The notes below the pieces were generated by a model, which was not told where the DNA came from, searched no databases, and worked only from the letters and a program-made list of their open reading frames with translations. From NCBI GenBank assembly GCA_916610825.1, contig OU744453.1, positions 1,618,724 through 1,682,723 on the forward strand: 64,000 nt of DNA, in the 5' to 3' direction. Within the stretch, counting starts at the first letter, position 1. Every line of letters begins with the position of its first letter. Origin of the DNA: Haliclystus octoradiatus (taxonomy: Eukaryota; Cnidaria; Staurozoa; Stauromedusae; Haliclystidae). Of this stretch, positions 1-24,400 are shown piece by piece. The position numbers were made by a program, and so were the translations under genes.

Positions 1-309
1 TTTATACATTGATACGAATTTAAAGTAAGTTATTAATTATAATATTGTAAATTAGTAGAAATAATAAGGATAATAGTATTAATAATATAATATAATTTTT
101 ATTTTTATTTTATTATTTTATTATTTTTATTTTTTATTTTTTATTTATTTTTTTTTTTTTTCGTTTTTTGAACGAGACAAGTTCCATAATTATGCTAATT
201 GTATTATATTTATGACGAGAATGCTAGTGTTTTTGATATTTATAACATTATAATCTAACTATCGACAGCTGATTGGCATAAACCAATAATTTATTTTCCA
301 TTCCAGGGA

Positions 310-1225
310 TGTCAAATACGCAAGAGTTGACTCTTTGAATGTTCTTATTGCTTCCCCACGTATTACTTCCGGGATAAAGTTCCAGACTCTAGTACCTACT
401 GCTACAATCGACCATTTCATCAGGGTTGTTCTACAAATGGGTGGGATGAGTTTGTTTGGACGGCAAGATGACGTATATTTAGTGTTGGATATCTTGAAGA
501 GGGAGTGTAAAAGTTTTTGGAGTTTCTGTTATGATTGTTTTGTGGATCATATTGGTTAATTTTACTATTCTTCTTACGTGTAGAGATGGAAGACGATATT
601 CTTTTCCAGAATTGGGTCGTGTTAGGTGTTTTAGTGATTTTTCTTGAATTCTTTCTAATTTTAGTCTATCCGTTTGATTAATTCCAAGAAGAAGTAGGCT
701 ACAATGTTCTAGGTGAGGACGGATGTATGTCTTGTAAAGTGTATTGGCAAGGTGTGGGTTTAGGGATTTTTTAACCTGTTTGATTTGCTATAGGGAGAGA
801 TTGGCTTTTCTGATGCAATTGCGAAGATGACATCTCATGTTTAATCTACTGTCAATGTGTGAGCACCGAGTATCTTTATTATATTGAGCCAAGTTAAGGT
901 TACATCATCGATTGTAATGTCTTTGTTATGTATTTGATTAGTACTTAGAAGATTTGCGCTCGTAACGTGAATGTCGGGTTCTGGAATGTGAGTGATTAGT
1001 AGGCATTGACTTTTTGTGGGGTTCAGTTTTAGACAATTCAGCTGGAACCATTGGTGCACCTTTTCCAAGTCTTTGTTGAGGTGTTGGACAGCAGTGTTTT
1101 TGTGGTTGGAGGAATAGTATAGCGTTGTATCATCTGCGTATCGTATGATGGAAGAGGTTATTGGAAGAAATGAAAAGTCTGCTACGTAGATATTAAATAG
1201 TAGTGTGAAGCTTGTTTGACGTTTT
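310..1225 (-). pseudogene. Broken LINE reverse transcriptase fragment
   Basis: Minus-strand frames give the RT catalytic motif RYADDTTLYYSS near 1110-1155, followed by EKVHQWFQLNCLKLNPTKS and, after several stops and shifts, a typical LINE C-terminus with VWNFIPEVIRGEAIRTFK near 330-430. It is a non-LTR retrotransposon remnant in the intron downstream of gene B exon 6. Positions 1-165 to its left are T-rich low-complexity DNA. Confidence 0.8.
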
Positions 1226-1400
1226 AAATTAAAAAAAAAAATAAAATAAGTAAGGACACATTAATTGTATAAATTCCACTTGTCACTGTCGTAAACTTAT
1301 AAAAAATTATAGTTTGTAGTCTTTTATATGTTACAGTTTCAGATCTTCCTATTATACTAAAAAGAAATAAATGTTATATAATTGGATGGTTACTCCTTAC

Positions 1401-12218
<10,818 letters not shown>

Positions 12219-13052
12219 TACTTATCCTGTAAAGTAGGACACAATAAATGTATACGTTAGGCTGTACGACCATGTGATATTTTGTTTAAAACAGCAACAA
12301 CTATAATAAACCCTTTGCAAAGTTTATTTTTTCCCGTATGAGAAAAGACTTTAATTACCTTTTTTAAAATCATTACAAAACTTCAAGCTTTCTCAAACTG
12401 TGATTAGTCATTGTTCCAAGTATATAGCTTCATAGCTTTACACGTGACGAAATATATTTCAATTTAGTGGAAACTGTGCGCTTTTTGTTCCTGCATAAAG
12501 ACTCTCAACAATGGTAATTCGCAGGTGTTAAAACTTGTTCGAAGTAATTATTTTCAAATATAAAATGTATTCAGTTTCAGTGTTGGCTATCTGACGCGAT
12601 CAAAGAATAGTTTCAATGATAACCATTATAACCCTGATGATTATAGCCTTTCAAATCAAGTCTATTCAAATCTTTTCAAATCTATTTATATGTAATAATA
12701 ATCACTCCAAATCCACACTAGTCTGGATTATAGAAATTTTAACTGTTGTTGTTTCTACCCGACAGTTTAAACTCAATTACAGACAGAACACGTGTTTCAA
12801 AAATGGCAACGAGCTGCAGCAAATGTTATGATGTTTCAGAACAAGAAATTTACTCTATTATTAAAGTTCAACTCGCAAAATTGCGATAAAAAGAAGCTTA
12901 TAGGATTGTGATATTGAAATTGCAGGTATTTCTAATAAAATTTTAATCACATTAAAAATTTGTAAAACCAGTATGTTAAATTCTTTTCGTTTGTTTTGAT
13001 ATGTTGTAAAGATGCAGGAGGAATTTAATTGAATTTATTTAATAAAAACCTA

Positions 13053-13508
13053 TAGACCGAGCACCACAGAACTAATACTGCAGGTTTCTCAAGGAAACTT
13101 GAAAATCATTGAGAAAGTGTTCATAAAAATATTCTAAACAATTGCATATTTCGTGTTTTGAATAAAATCTATTGTAAACACTTCAAGAATCCAATATATA
13201 TCTCATGGTTCACAGTCAAAACCTTCCTATCGTTTTGAGAAAATGCTGCATGTGAGCTTCATGGTCTTTTATTCTTTTGTTCTCCCAAGATTTTGCGAAT
13301 TCATAGAAGCATGATGAAAACACAAAATGTATGAATTAAGAGGGCTCTGACCGTGAAATGATTATAAATTCATCTCTGGTGAGCTCCACAATAAAGTTTG
13401 ACTAATAAAAGAAACGGGAAAGTATTTATTAAATTCTTATGAACACTGTATGTGAATTTCAGGTTACCCGGAGAAACCTGCCGTTTCAGTTCTGTTGCGC
13501 TCGGTCTA
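13053..13508. mobile_element. MITE with TAGACCGAGC ends
   Basis: Inverted ends TAGACCGAGCACCACAGAAC and, on the other strand, TAGACCGAGCGCAACAGAAC continue for about 50 bp; a TA duplication is plausible. It lies in the A-B intergenic spacer. The remainder of 12219..15280 shows only the TTAA MITE and unclassified AT-rich DNA. Confidence 0.7.
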
Positions 13509-14712
13509 TCTAATGATCCATGAAATTAATGAACATTCATTATTGTTTATAGTGAAATTTATTAGCGACTATTGAAATTTCAGACAAACGTTTTGTTACA
13601 TGACTATTGAAATGCCAGCAATCAAAGTTCGACAAATCAAAGTTGGTCTTTGGATCAGTCAATACCTGCAGAAACATGGCAGCAATGATAATTGAGTGAC
13701 TTGTTATAGTGTCAAATAAGAGCAGACATAAAATTAACATACCAACTAGGTACCGAACCTTTACTTCTATCTTAAAACGCATTGTGCACAAAATCTGTAT
13801 ACCTACATCTAAGCAGAATAATATAATTTGGCTCTTCGTTTCTTTTTCCGCCGTTTACGCCTAAATTTGAAATGAATTGAAGCATGGTCGTCCAACCTTC
13901 TAAACAAAAACGGACTTTTTTCAAAACTGGAACATTACATGTCTGCAAAGGATCTAGAACCAATCAATATTAATTTGGAATTAATCCAAAGCTGAAAATT
14001 ATTCAAAAATGTCATTGGAACTAGTCCCAGACCTTGTGCAGAAACACAAACGTGTAATTATGCTGCAACCGATTTTCAAAACTCTTTTTGCCTCTGATAC
14101 CTATCCACCTTTACTGCAAATAAATCAACGCAAGATTTCAAATAAAATAGCAAATAAATCTTTAGAAAGAGGGCACTAGAAAACCCTTGGCGCTTTGTCA
14201 CCTAATACGTATCAATTGATGAGCAATGTGTCTATTTTACTCCAATGTACAGGTTCCCTTTTTATCACTCAGTGTCCGAAACCAGTGGAGGAAGGGATAT
14301 TTCTTTAAAGGTTCAATGTTCTTTTTTCGGAATTAATTTTGTCTGAAACAATAACACAACTTTGTTTGTTTTATCGCTGTCTTACGAAGATTATAAAATA
14401 AACTGTCACAGTTTCAATAATTAATGTGGGACCGTCGTGTAAATGTCATATCTAGCAGGCAGACATTGTTAAATTGACCTGTATTTTCAACAAATAAACA
14501 GAAAAGGGCTAAAATGGATCCAATTTATTATAATAATTATTAACTATAGCTATACTTAATATAATTAGGTAGCTTGAAAGTCAAATATAATCAAGAATTG
14601 TTTCTTTTCATAAGTAAAATAAATGATGGGATTTGAGAGGAAATCAAAAGTTCAGCAGCAGTTCCTCACGTTATCTAGTACTTAATTAGTATCATTATAA
14701 TTATCGTCACAA

Positions 14713-14919
14713 TTAAAGGAGCAAAAATGACTGGCAGGCGCTACGCACTTAGGATCACGTGCACGCTTATTGTTATAACACAATGTTCATTGTTGACATG
14801 AATTTTATTACAAGTTAGGCCTGCGTATAACAATTGTTTCAAAGCGAGACGGTTGAATTACGCTAAGCATAAATTCAACTTGTGCTCGCAGCGGTCGCCG
14901 GTCAATTTTGCCCCTTTAA
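14713..14919 (-). mobile_element. TTAA-flanked MITE copy 3
   Basis: Inverted copy of the 2048..2254 element with TTAA at both ends, in the spacer between genes A and B. Confidence 0.82.
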
Positions 14920-15280
14920 ATGAAATATTTTCTCAATAAGATTTATGTCCCACTTTTTAAGTTAATTATGCCTACTTTTATTGTTTCATATATTTCAAAT
15001 CTCTTACTACTGCATTTTGATAATTTTTTGAATGTTTACCTAACTTATAGTTTACTTACTTTATGTTTAACTATAATTGAATTCTCTTTCTCAAGATTTA
15101 CGCGGTAACAAAACAATCATCAATGATTGTAAATAGTCAAAATGTCAATTATCAATAGTCTAAAATACTTTTCTATAGATGAACTAGCACATATATAGTT
15201 TATAATTCCATAAATTCTAAACTGAAGTTAATCTGCAAGTTTTGTAATAAAATTTCTGTGAATACGCTTTATCATCTTCT

Positions 15281-15450
15281 TCATTTGTCCAGTATTCCAA
15301 GTTTTATAATTTGTCTTACGTGGTTTTTTTCCATTGTCTTCAGCCGTTTCTCTAACCTCTGATGTAGATCTTTGATAGATTCACTCAAATCTTTCGCAAT
15401 TTCAATAGGTTCTCTCGCAATCTCATGATTGATATCTTTATCTTCGGAAT
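15281..15450 (-). CDS. Gene A exon 24: cytoplasmic coiled-coil tail and stop
   Basis: Phase 1 exon encoding 55 further residues then TGA. It is highly charged with heptad-like hydrophobics (IEIAKDLSESIKDLHQRLEK), predicting a short coiled coil that could help tetramer assembly. The acceptor (cgtacatgcag) is good and the carried phase matches only the spliced form of exon 23. Confidence 0.75.
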
Positions 15451-18400
15451 CTGCATGTACGTAAATGATAGACTACAAAATTATACAAGAATCGAAATAT
15501 TAATTTTATTTAACATGTTCCATGGGGTATACTTCCAAGCGAAGATGTTAAAACGGAGATGCGTCATTTCTATGGGTACCATTTTGGCTTAACGATTGTG
15601 AATTTACGGTATCAAGGTTCAAAATTTTACTATTGGCTACCTGCTGAGAAAATTCTGGTTTCTAGTGGTAAATACGGTGTATATTTCATACCACTGAGGT
15701 CTCCAGAACGCTGCTGCAAGGTGAAGAATTGCAATTTAAATTATTCTGCAATTCTGTTTATGGAAAGTTTTGAGTATCACTCCAAGCAAAATCTGCTATT
15801 TTGGATGCTAGTATGGTTCTCAAAATAGAACACCCCCGTGCAAATCATGTTATTCTGATCTAAATCATGGTTTGAGTTTGAATAGCCTATTTTAAATAGG
15901 CTAGCAAGTGTGAATGTTTCAAATGAAAACCATATGTTTCGATGATATAATTTCATAATGCTGCAACTTCTGATAATACGAACACTAAACAGTATAGATT
16001 TACGATTATCTGGGGGATATTAAAGGTAGGAAGAACTGGTGATGCAAAATAAAGCGAGCTCGGAGTTGATGTGCCTAAATTGATGCCAAAAAATGTTAAT
16101 TCATCTAGGCAATATCAGTACGAATGTTAGGAATTCCTTAACAATTCACTCTACACATGTATCTTGTCTAAATTCTGCATTTTCGGAAACTGACAATCTA
16201 CAGTGAGTTGGATGACGCAGTGATCAATCATTAGTCTATGTCTTGGGCCTAGATGAAACAGTCTCCGGTAGAGACCTTGGTTGCTGTAGCAAATATTCAA
16301 ACAAGAAAGTGGAAGACTGAATCGCAGAATTGTTTCATGTGAACAGAAGTGAGTATTACTGGAAGGTAGATTTTCTCCGAAGCTTTCATTTCAGCTAATA
16401 TTCGTGTCAGATTTTCATCAATATATAGCTGATTAGTACGTCTTTAATTAATTTGACTCTGAATAGACAAGCAACATGATAAATTCTTCCTCCGAGTAAT
16501 AGATATAATTCAACATTTGAATGGTTCTAATTGAGATTTCCATACCGAGTTTGTACCAATCCAAAGATGTTAACTTAACTTAAATTAAGATGAAACACTG
16601 CTTTGTGTATCATCCATCAAAACTTTAGCATTCGATGCACCATGCTTACCTTTCTTAATTAGTCTGTATACAGCCTTGATGAGCTTAAACATTAGTGCTA
16701 GAAGCCATAAGCAAGCAACAAGAGAGATACCACCAATTATCACCAGTTTTGCAAATTCAGAATCTTCATCAAATAATGTCACCATTGGGGGAACTTTGCC
16801 AGTACCCTGTAAGAAAAACAACAGGAAATTATAAATATGATAAAAAGCGTTTGTGGGTCATTGCGTCCAGTTTTTTTTTACTGTTTTTCAAGCCATTTAT
16901 ATAAGTTTGTGGAGGATTAGCTCAGATAGCAGTGCAACCGAAATTCAGATCGGATCATATCTGATCGACTGTGCTTCAAATCCTCTTGAGGTCTACTCCA
17001 CCTTGACTTTATCTGAAACATCAAATGAGTACAATCTAAGGATATCTTATGCACTCTGAGTAGCTGCGGCGCATCGTTGCGCATTGACAATCGAAACCTA
17101 TCTACCATGAAATCTGTTGAAATTGATCTGCAGTGTCGCGGCTGAGATCAACAAAGAGCGTCTAAAATCATTGCTCTCAGCGGATTTAGAAATATAGGAG
17201 TAGAACGGGGGCCTTCGGTAGGATGACACCGTCTACATTACTACCTTAATTTATATAGGGCTCAAGCATTAGAATCCTCATTCTCCAGTTGTTACTCAAA
17301 ATGGTTTGATTTTTAATGCGCATTCTATTATGCATAACAAACAGAAATTATACTGTAAAATGATGTTTTAGCTGTATCATTTGTCTGACTTTCGCTTTAG
17401 ATTTTAAAGTTTCACCAGATTTCTTTCATCAATCTGGTTAAAGCATTTAATGTTGATTTACATGTTTGATGTAATTTAACCAAGCAACAGAGATGACTCA
17501 TTGCGCTTGTATATAGATCTGTTCGTATTGGATATCGCCTTATAGTACATGTATATGAAATACATATAACATAGAAACACAGTCATGGACATCAAAGCCT
17601 CTTGATGGAAATCTCCCTTGCTTGTTCATTCAATTCATTTTCGTATAATGGTCTACGTTTGATGTTCATAAAGTGCTAGCTATTATAGCACTGCAATTAA
17701 TCTGTATCGTATAATACTCGCCTCCAGCTCTATAGTGTGATTCTTTATTTCACTTGCAATTTCAGATGATAAATCATTGATAGTTTGTTGAAAGTATTCT
17801 TGTGCATATTCTAAACTACCCGATATCACAATCCCATAAGAAGCAGGATATCGGATTATGGAATCAATCCTAATGTCTGGATCTTCAAATAATGACCATC
17901 GCGCTGCTGTTGCATCCACATCTAAAATGACACCATCAACTTCTCTTGCCTTCAATGCCAATGCTAATTCTTCTATGGTAGTGTAATTAGCATCTGTAAT
18001 GAAAACAAATCACCTATAATATGCCGTCAAATAATGATATCTAACAGTAACATTGGCGTAGTAGTTAGGACATTTGAACATGACCTGCAAGGTCTTCGAT
18101 TCAGTCCTTGCTGCATCATTCATTCATAAATCCTTCAATTTTTGCTATGTTATTGTACCTAGTCAGATCAAAGTGTTCTGCATTAACTTCAGGATGCAAA
18201 CAAAAATCCATGTGTACATATTTTTGTACTTCGCTCTTTCTATTCAATAAAAGGAAATATTTTCAACATATGATTGTATTTGCTATGTTTTCAGTCTCTC
18301 AGATATATTCGTTTACCAATGCTTTCATTTTCCTTCATGAGAAAGACAATTAATAATTTATCCATACCTTGATTAACTTTTCCATTTCTAAGGACACCAA

Positions 18401-21400
18401 CAGAATATGCTTTAGAATGCATTAAGGCTCCAATCTTTTAAAAATACAAATGAAACTGAGCTTTAACGTTATTTTTAATTAAGCCTCAAATCCCGGGGGG
18501 TAACTCCAGCTTTTTAGGGAAGGAGAGGTTCCACTTTGGAAAGAGGTAAAGTACCCAAACAGTTCCAAAAATTCTGTTTATGCTACCCTAAAAGCTCTAG
18601 CAGATTGATTGACTTTAGATAAAGACACAAAAATGATGCAAATGTTTTCAAAAAGTCTTGAAAAAGTCAAAAATAGGACACCCAAAAGCTCCAAAATTAG
18701 AAATCTCATACCCAAAAAGGTTTTCTCAGCTGGAATATGGATCCAAAAAATGTGGCACGTCCCCGTATAGCCGTCCGAGTGGATTACCCCCCCCGGATTC
18801 AAATATAGATCAGACTCAATATTACTGGACACGCTTCTGTTCAAATGTTCAAGAAAACTGAGCAACATATAAGCATCTATTGTATGACTTATTGTTAAGA
18901 CAAAACTAGTCTATACGTAAATAATCTGAACCAGGCTTGATGATTATTAAATACCAGTAATAAATTGAGATAAACCAAATCATGATAGCAATTGTATAAT
19001 AAAAAGTAATAATGTATCGTAATAATGAAGTATAGGAAGCGAGATCAACTCCCTTGAACATATAATTTAGATCTCATTGTTATTTTCAATTTACATTCTC
19101 CGTATCAAATCATAGAGGATCAGGTACTAAAAATATTGTAAATCAATCAATGCTAGATAGCTAATATTATCATAACATTATTACACGGTCTACCCTGGTA
19201 CTGCATGCATTGTATTTACTGTATTTTTAAATGTATCTCTATCGTATGCACGTTATATATAACTATAAGTCATTCCAATCAATGTACTGATTTGAGCATC
19301 AACGAAGTATATTTTAGTTTCAACAACGATCAGTCAATACAGTCCTTTTTGTGACATTTATTTATACCATGTACTTTGTTGAGCCTTTTGGTGTTTATTT
19401 AAATTTATAAAGCATGTCCAGTTTATGGCCTTGTTAATTTATTCCATTTGCTGAATTTCTTCCTGTTATTGTTTTTGATTATTGTTTTATTAGTTGGTAT
19501 TCTTTTTTGTTAAAAAAATCACTTGTTGAGAAGTGTAAGATGGAGAAGATTGAGGAGAAGTTTTATACTGTTAATTAAGACCATTCGAGTTTTTATTATT
19601 TAATACTCTTGTTCTTAAATAAAACCTGTAAAGAATCCGGAATCATAAAATTCTTGGTGACACTCGATTATCGTATAAAGAGGAGCAGAAAATTTGAATA
19701 TTTTTCTGCAATCAATAAAATATATGCTAACCTTTGAACCGTAAATTTTGAAGTCATCATTCTGGTAACCAGCATTTAATGACGATGTCAATGCTCCCAT
19801 TAAAACTGACATACATATCAAGCTAATTAGAATCCAAACAATGGCAAAGCATCGACCAATGCTTGTCCTGGGTGTTATATCACCATATCTATGGAATAGA
19901 TAAATGAATTAACGAGTAATTTAGTGAGTACATAGATGATGAATACAAGATTTCCATACACACTCATAAGAACAACAGCAAAATAACGAAATATCTGTTA
20001 GCTAAAGTATAAAGTAAAAACGTAGATTCATACTTGTATTAAGTTGTTTAAAGGAATTAAAATACACTATTCTATATTCTATTCTATTCTATTCTATTCT
20101 ATTCTCTTCTCTTCTCTTCTATTCTATTCTATTCTATTCTATTCTATTCTATTCTATTCTATTCTATTCTATTCTATTCTATTCTATTCTATTCTATTCT
20201 ATTCTATTCTATTCTATTCTATTCTATTCTATTCTATTCTATTCTATTCTATTCTATTCTATTCTATTCTATTCTATTCTATTCTATTCTATTCTATTCT
20301 ATTCTATTCTATTCTATTCTATTCTATTCTATTCTATTCTATTCTATTCTATTCTATTCTATTCTATTCTATTCTATTCTATTCTATTCTATTCTATTCT
20401 ATTCTATTCTATTCTATTCTATTCTATTCTATTCTATTCTATTCTATTCTATTCTATTCTATTCTATTCTATTCTATTCTATTCTATTCTATTCTATTCT
20501 ATTCTATTCTATTCTATTCTATTCTATATTCTATTCTATTCTATTCTATTCTATTCTATTCTATTCTATTCTATTCTATTCTATTCTATTCTATTCTATT
20601 CTAAGAAAATAATTTAAAAAATATATTCTTTATGAAATATTCAAACCACTTAAATTCTTGTTTTAAGAAAATGTGTTGCTTAAAACAAGAATAAAAGCCC
20701 ACCCAAGCAAATGGATTTTCCTGTGTATAAGGATTCACTTTCATTATTGGTTCTCACTGGTCTAACTTTTTCAAAATTATCCAAATAAGTCCTGTGAAAC
20801 ATCATTTTATACTATACTCACAGGCGTCAAGCAAGAATTAGATCAAGCGGATGTCACATCTGGTCAACTTTGCTTCAAAGTCCGAAGTTCTGCTATGTAA
20901 AGATTAAATGCGTACCATCTTTTGATGTTCGATGGAATTGTCGCAAAACAATACTCTTAATTCTTATCAGTTTAGAAGTTTCATATTGGGACATATCAAG
21001 CAAATTCAATAAAATTATCCCGCGTTTTCCCCTATGGGACTGGTGTTAACAAGGAGAAATATGGAGTAGGCAAGCAGCTTCAAAGAGATGCATAACGAAT
21101 AGATGCGGTGTACCTCTGTGAAAGTGAATTTCTATCTGTCACAGCTTCTGTTGCAATTGATATAAGATGCGGCTACTGAGATCAGTAGCAATGAGTATTT
21201 ACAACCATTGTTCTTGTTGAAAAGCCTCGTGAAATAGAAATGTGCAACGTGAAGTGCATTACTACACCTTGTATTAAACTTTTCAGACAGAAGACATCTT
21301 TGAATTCGATACTCCTCGATTGTAGTTTGCATGAAAGCTTGCTTTGATTGTTTATTACGGTACCTCACCAATCAGAACTATTCTAAAGACCCCCTCCTGC

Positions 21401-24400
21401 TGAAATTTAATACATCTTATTTACCTCGTCCATAGTAACCTATTATTGCAGTAGTCCTGTATCTTGCATCCTAGGATTACAGTTATGCACTTACCCGACT
21501 GTTCCCATTGTAACAAATGCCCAGTACATCCCAGTGAAGACTCTATTTATAAAATGATTAGGATCTTCCACGCCACGTCTTCCCTCCTTCATGATGAAAA
21601 AATATTGGTAAAATTAACATTTATGATCGCAACAGAGTATAGTGCTTTTTTAACTTTTTTAAAACAATGGACTTAATGTAATTATTTCAAAAAAAACTTC
21701 CATGCTGCCATGTATTTTGTAGGAGTATTATACATAGATTCATATTAACTTTAATCTTAATGGCAATTCTTATAGATAAAATACGTAAATGTTGCAATTT
21801 TTCTTGCCTTCGAATTACTGAAACCAAGCTTTATGCTATATAGATGTAAATCCTGTTATGCTTTATGTATGACCCGTCCCCCATCAACTGAGTACATACG
21901 ATATGAATGACCCATTATATACTCACGAGTGTGGCTATCATTATTCCTGATGCCCCAATGAGAAGAATATTCATAACTAGAATGGTCCATAATCGAGTTA
22001 ATGCTGAAGCCATTTTGGTTAACCTTAGTGATAGAGCCTCATTTATAATTATAACTGCCATACCAGGATATTCAACCATAGGTACAAAGGCAGATCCCTG
22101 ATATCTATCAATTCCAGTATGGCCAAGTATTGGAAAATTAACCTGTGGATATTCGCCAATATTTTCCATAATTTCATCGGTGGAACGCTTTAACGACCAT
22201 TTGTTATTTCCATCCCTCAAATAATTTACATCAGGTGGCGATTGGTTTATTCCACAAACTCCACAAGTCATTAGTATGATGCTGTCTAATAGCTGTGGAA
22301 ATATTCCTCTTAATTTTCCATCTGAATTTTTGTAAGTATATGGTTTTATTTCTGTATAACTAGTTCTGATCTCAGATGGGCATTTGCATGTTTCTAAACA
22401 AAAACAAATAGTCGTCGCAAGTAAATTGAAAGATAAGAAATCCTCATACAACATCATCGCTTTTTTTGAGATCTATATTATTGTGAGCTCAAGCCAAAGT
22501 AATAATACAAATATATATATATATATAGCAGCAGACAAGTACTTGTTTCTGGCCATTAGCCGTGATACTGCTCAGTGAACAAGAGACTGATTTCTCCTGT
22601 TATAGCTAGGTCTAGATTATGAGTTAGTCAATGTGGTGAAAAATTCAACATATGAAAAAAAACATAAGTGCCACATACCAGAGTGCTCAAATGACAAAAG
22701 TAGTGAGCATCTCATATATATATAATATAATAAAAGAAGTCAAAGACTACACATTCATAATTGTTACTAATAGTTTCATGCTTACGCAATCATCAGACAA
22801 ATAAACTAATTAATGAAAAACATACAGTTCCGCCTATATCGATTTACAAACCTACAGTTATTGTTTAACAGAACAAAGGATTTTGATGCTAGAAATAAAT
22901 TGCATTGTTATTATTTCCTGTTGTCGCTGGTTAGTCATCATCTGCATATGTAAATTATAAAGTATATGTTATGTTTTCACGGATTTATAATTAGTTAGAT
23001 AAAATGTATTTTCATGTCTACAGTTGGAAATGAGTTCAGACTTTACTAAGGGTTGTACTAAACAATGCAACTGTAGGGTAAAACGGCCTTGCCCATTTAA
23101 CAATGAATGCCTTACGGAAAGCCTCGTTTACAAGGCAGATGTTACTACCACAGAAGATCAGGAAGGTCAAAATTATATCGGTTTGACGGAGGGAACCTTC
23201 AAACTAAGATACACGCAGCATATGATGTCATTCAAACACAGAAAATATATTAACAGCACACAACTTTCGAAATACATTTGGGGACTAAAAGATAGGAAAG
23301 AAAACTACAAAATTGAATGGACCTGCCTAGCTAAAGAGAAAGCATACAGCAACAAATCAAAAAAATGCCATCTATGTCTAATTGAAAAGTACCATATCAT
23401 TTGCGCAGAAGAAGATCTATTGAATAAAAAGTCTGAACTCATTTCCAAATGTAGACATGAAAATACATTTTATCTAACTAATTATATATCCGTGAAAACA
23501 TAATATATATTTTCTAATTTATATATGCAGATGATAACTAACCAGCGAAAATAGGAAATAATAACAATGCAATTTATTTCTAGCATCAAAAGCCTTTGTT
23601 CTGTTAAACAATAACTGTAGGTTTGTAAATCGATATAGGCGGAACTGTATGTTTTTCATTAATTAGTTAATTTGTCTGTTGATTGCGTAAGCATGAAACA
23701 GGCGCGGATCCAGGAATTATTTTATGGGGGTCAAAATTAATTACGTCATTTGCCACGCCCATTTTGTACACCAAAGAAAGATTGAGTAAGAAGAAAGGAG
23801 TCAGTCAAAAAATCACATAACGATAAACATACAATCAGGCCCGGATACAGGATTTTGAATACCCCTGTCAAAATGACGTAATCAAATCGCCACGCCCATA
23901 TTAGGGGACGAAAGCCCTCTACTGCAATGGCCCTGGAAGAGGAAATAAATAGTCATTTAACAGTCCCCCGGCACCAGTAACTCCCCTCATCATTTATTTT
24001 GTTTAATAAAAAGGGAATATTTTATTGTTTCTATTTCTAAATTTGATACCGTTACATTAAATTACCAAATCAAGGCAATATTAGCCTGCGTGCAAACTGA
24101 AATCTATGTTGGCGAAAGTGTAAATATATGTTATGTACGTTGTTCAATCAAATTTAAAAGCATAATGATAAAATATAAATTAAATAGTATATTTAGCTTG
24201 TTAAATTAATCATCAACAAACAGCACTGATAATCCTTCTGATCTTTGACTACTAATCGTAGCTAATCGCCGCAGGAATCAGTTCTACGGTTCTCCACAAT
24301 CCAATAAATCAAAATCAAAACAAACGTACATGAGATCATTTGAGCAGTGATCATATTCATCTCGTATTGATACAGTAGGCTCATAATCTAGGAAAGAAGC

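Noticed and set aside
13540..13963. Two overlapping minus-strand frames between genes A and B
   Set aside because: No splice-supported connection to gene A or B and no recognised domain.
15559..15828. Plus-strand frame of 89 codons in a gene A intron
   Set aside because: No recognisable motif and on the opposite strand to the host gene; not supported.
20044..20604. Plus-strand open frame of repeated FYSIL
   Set aside because: It is the (ATTCT)n tract, whose 15-nt period keeps a frame open; no gene.
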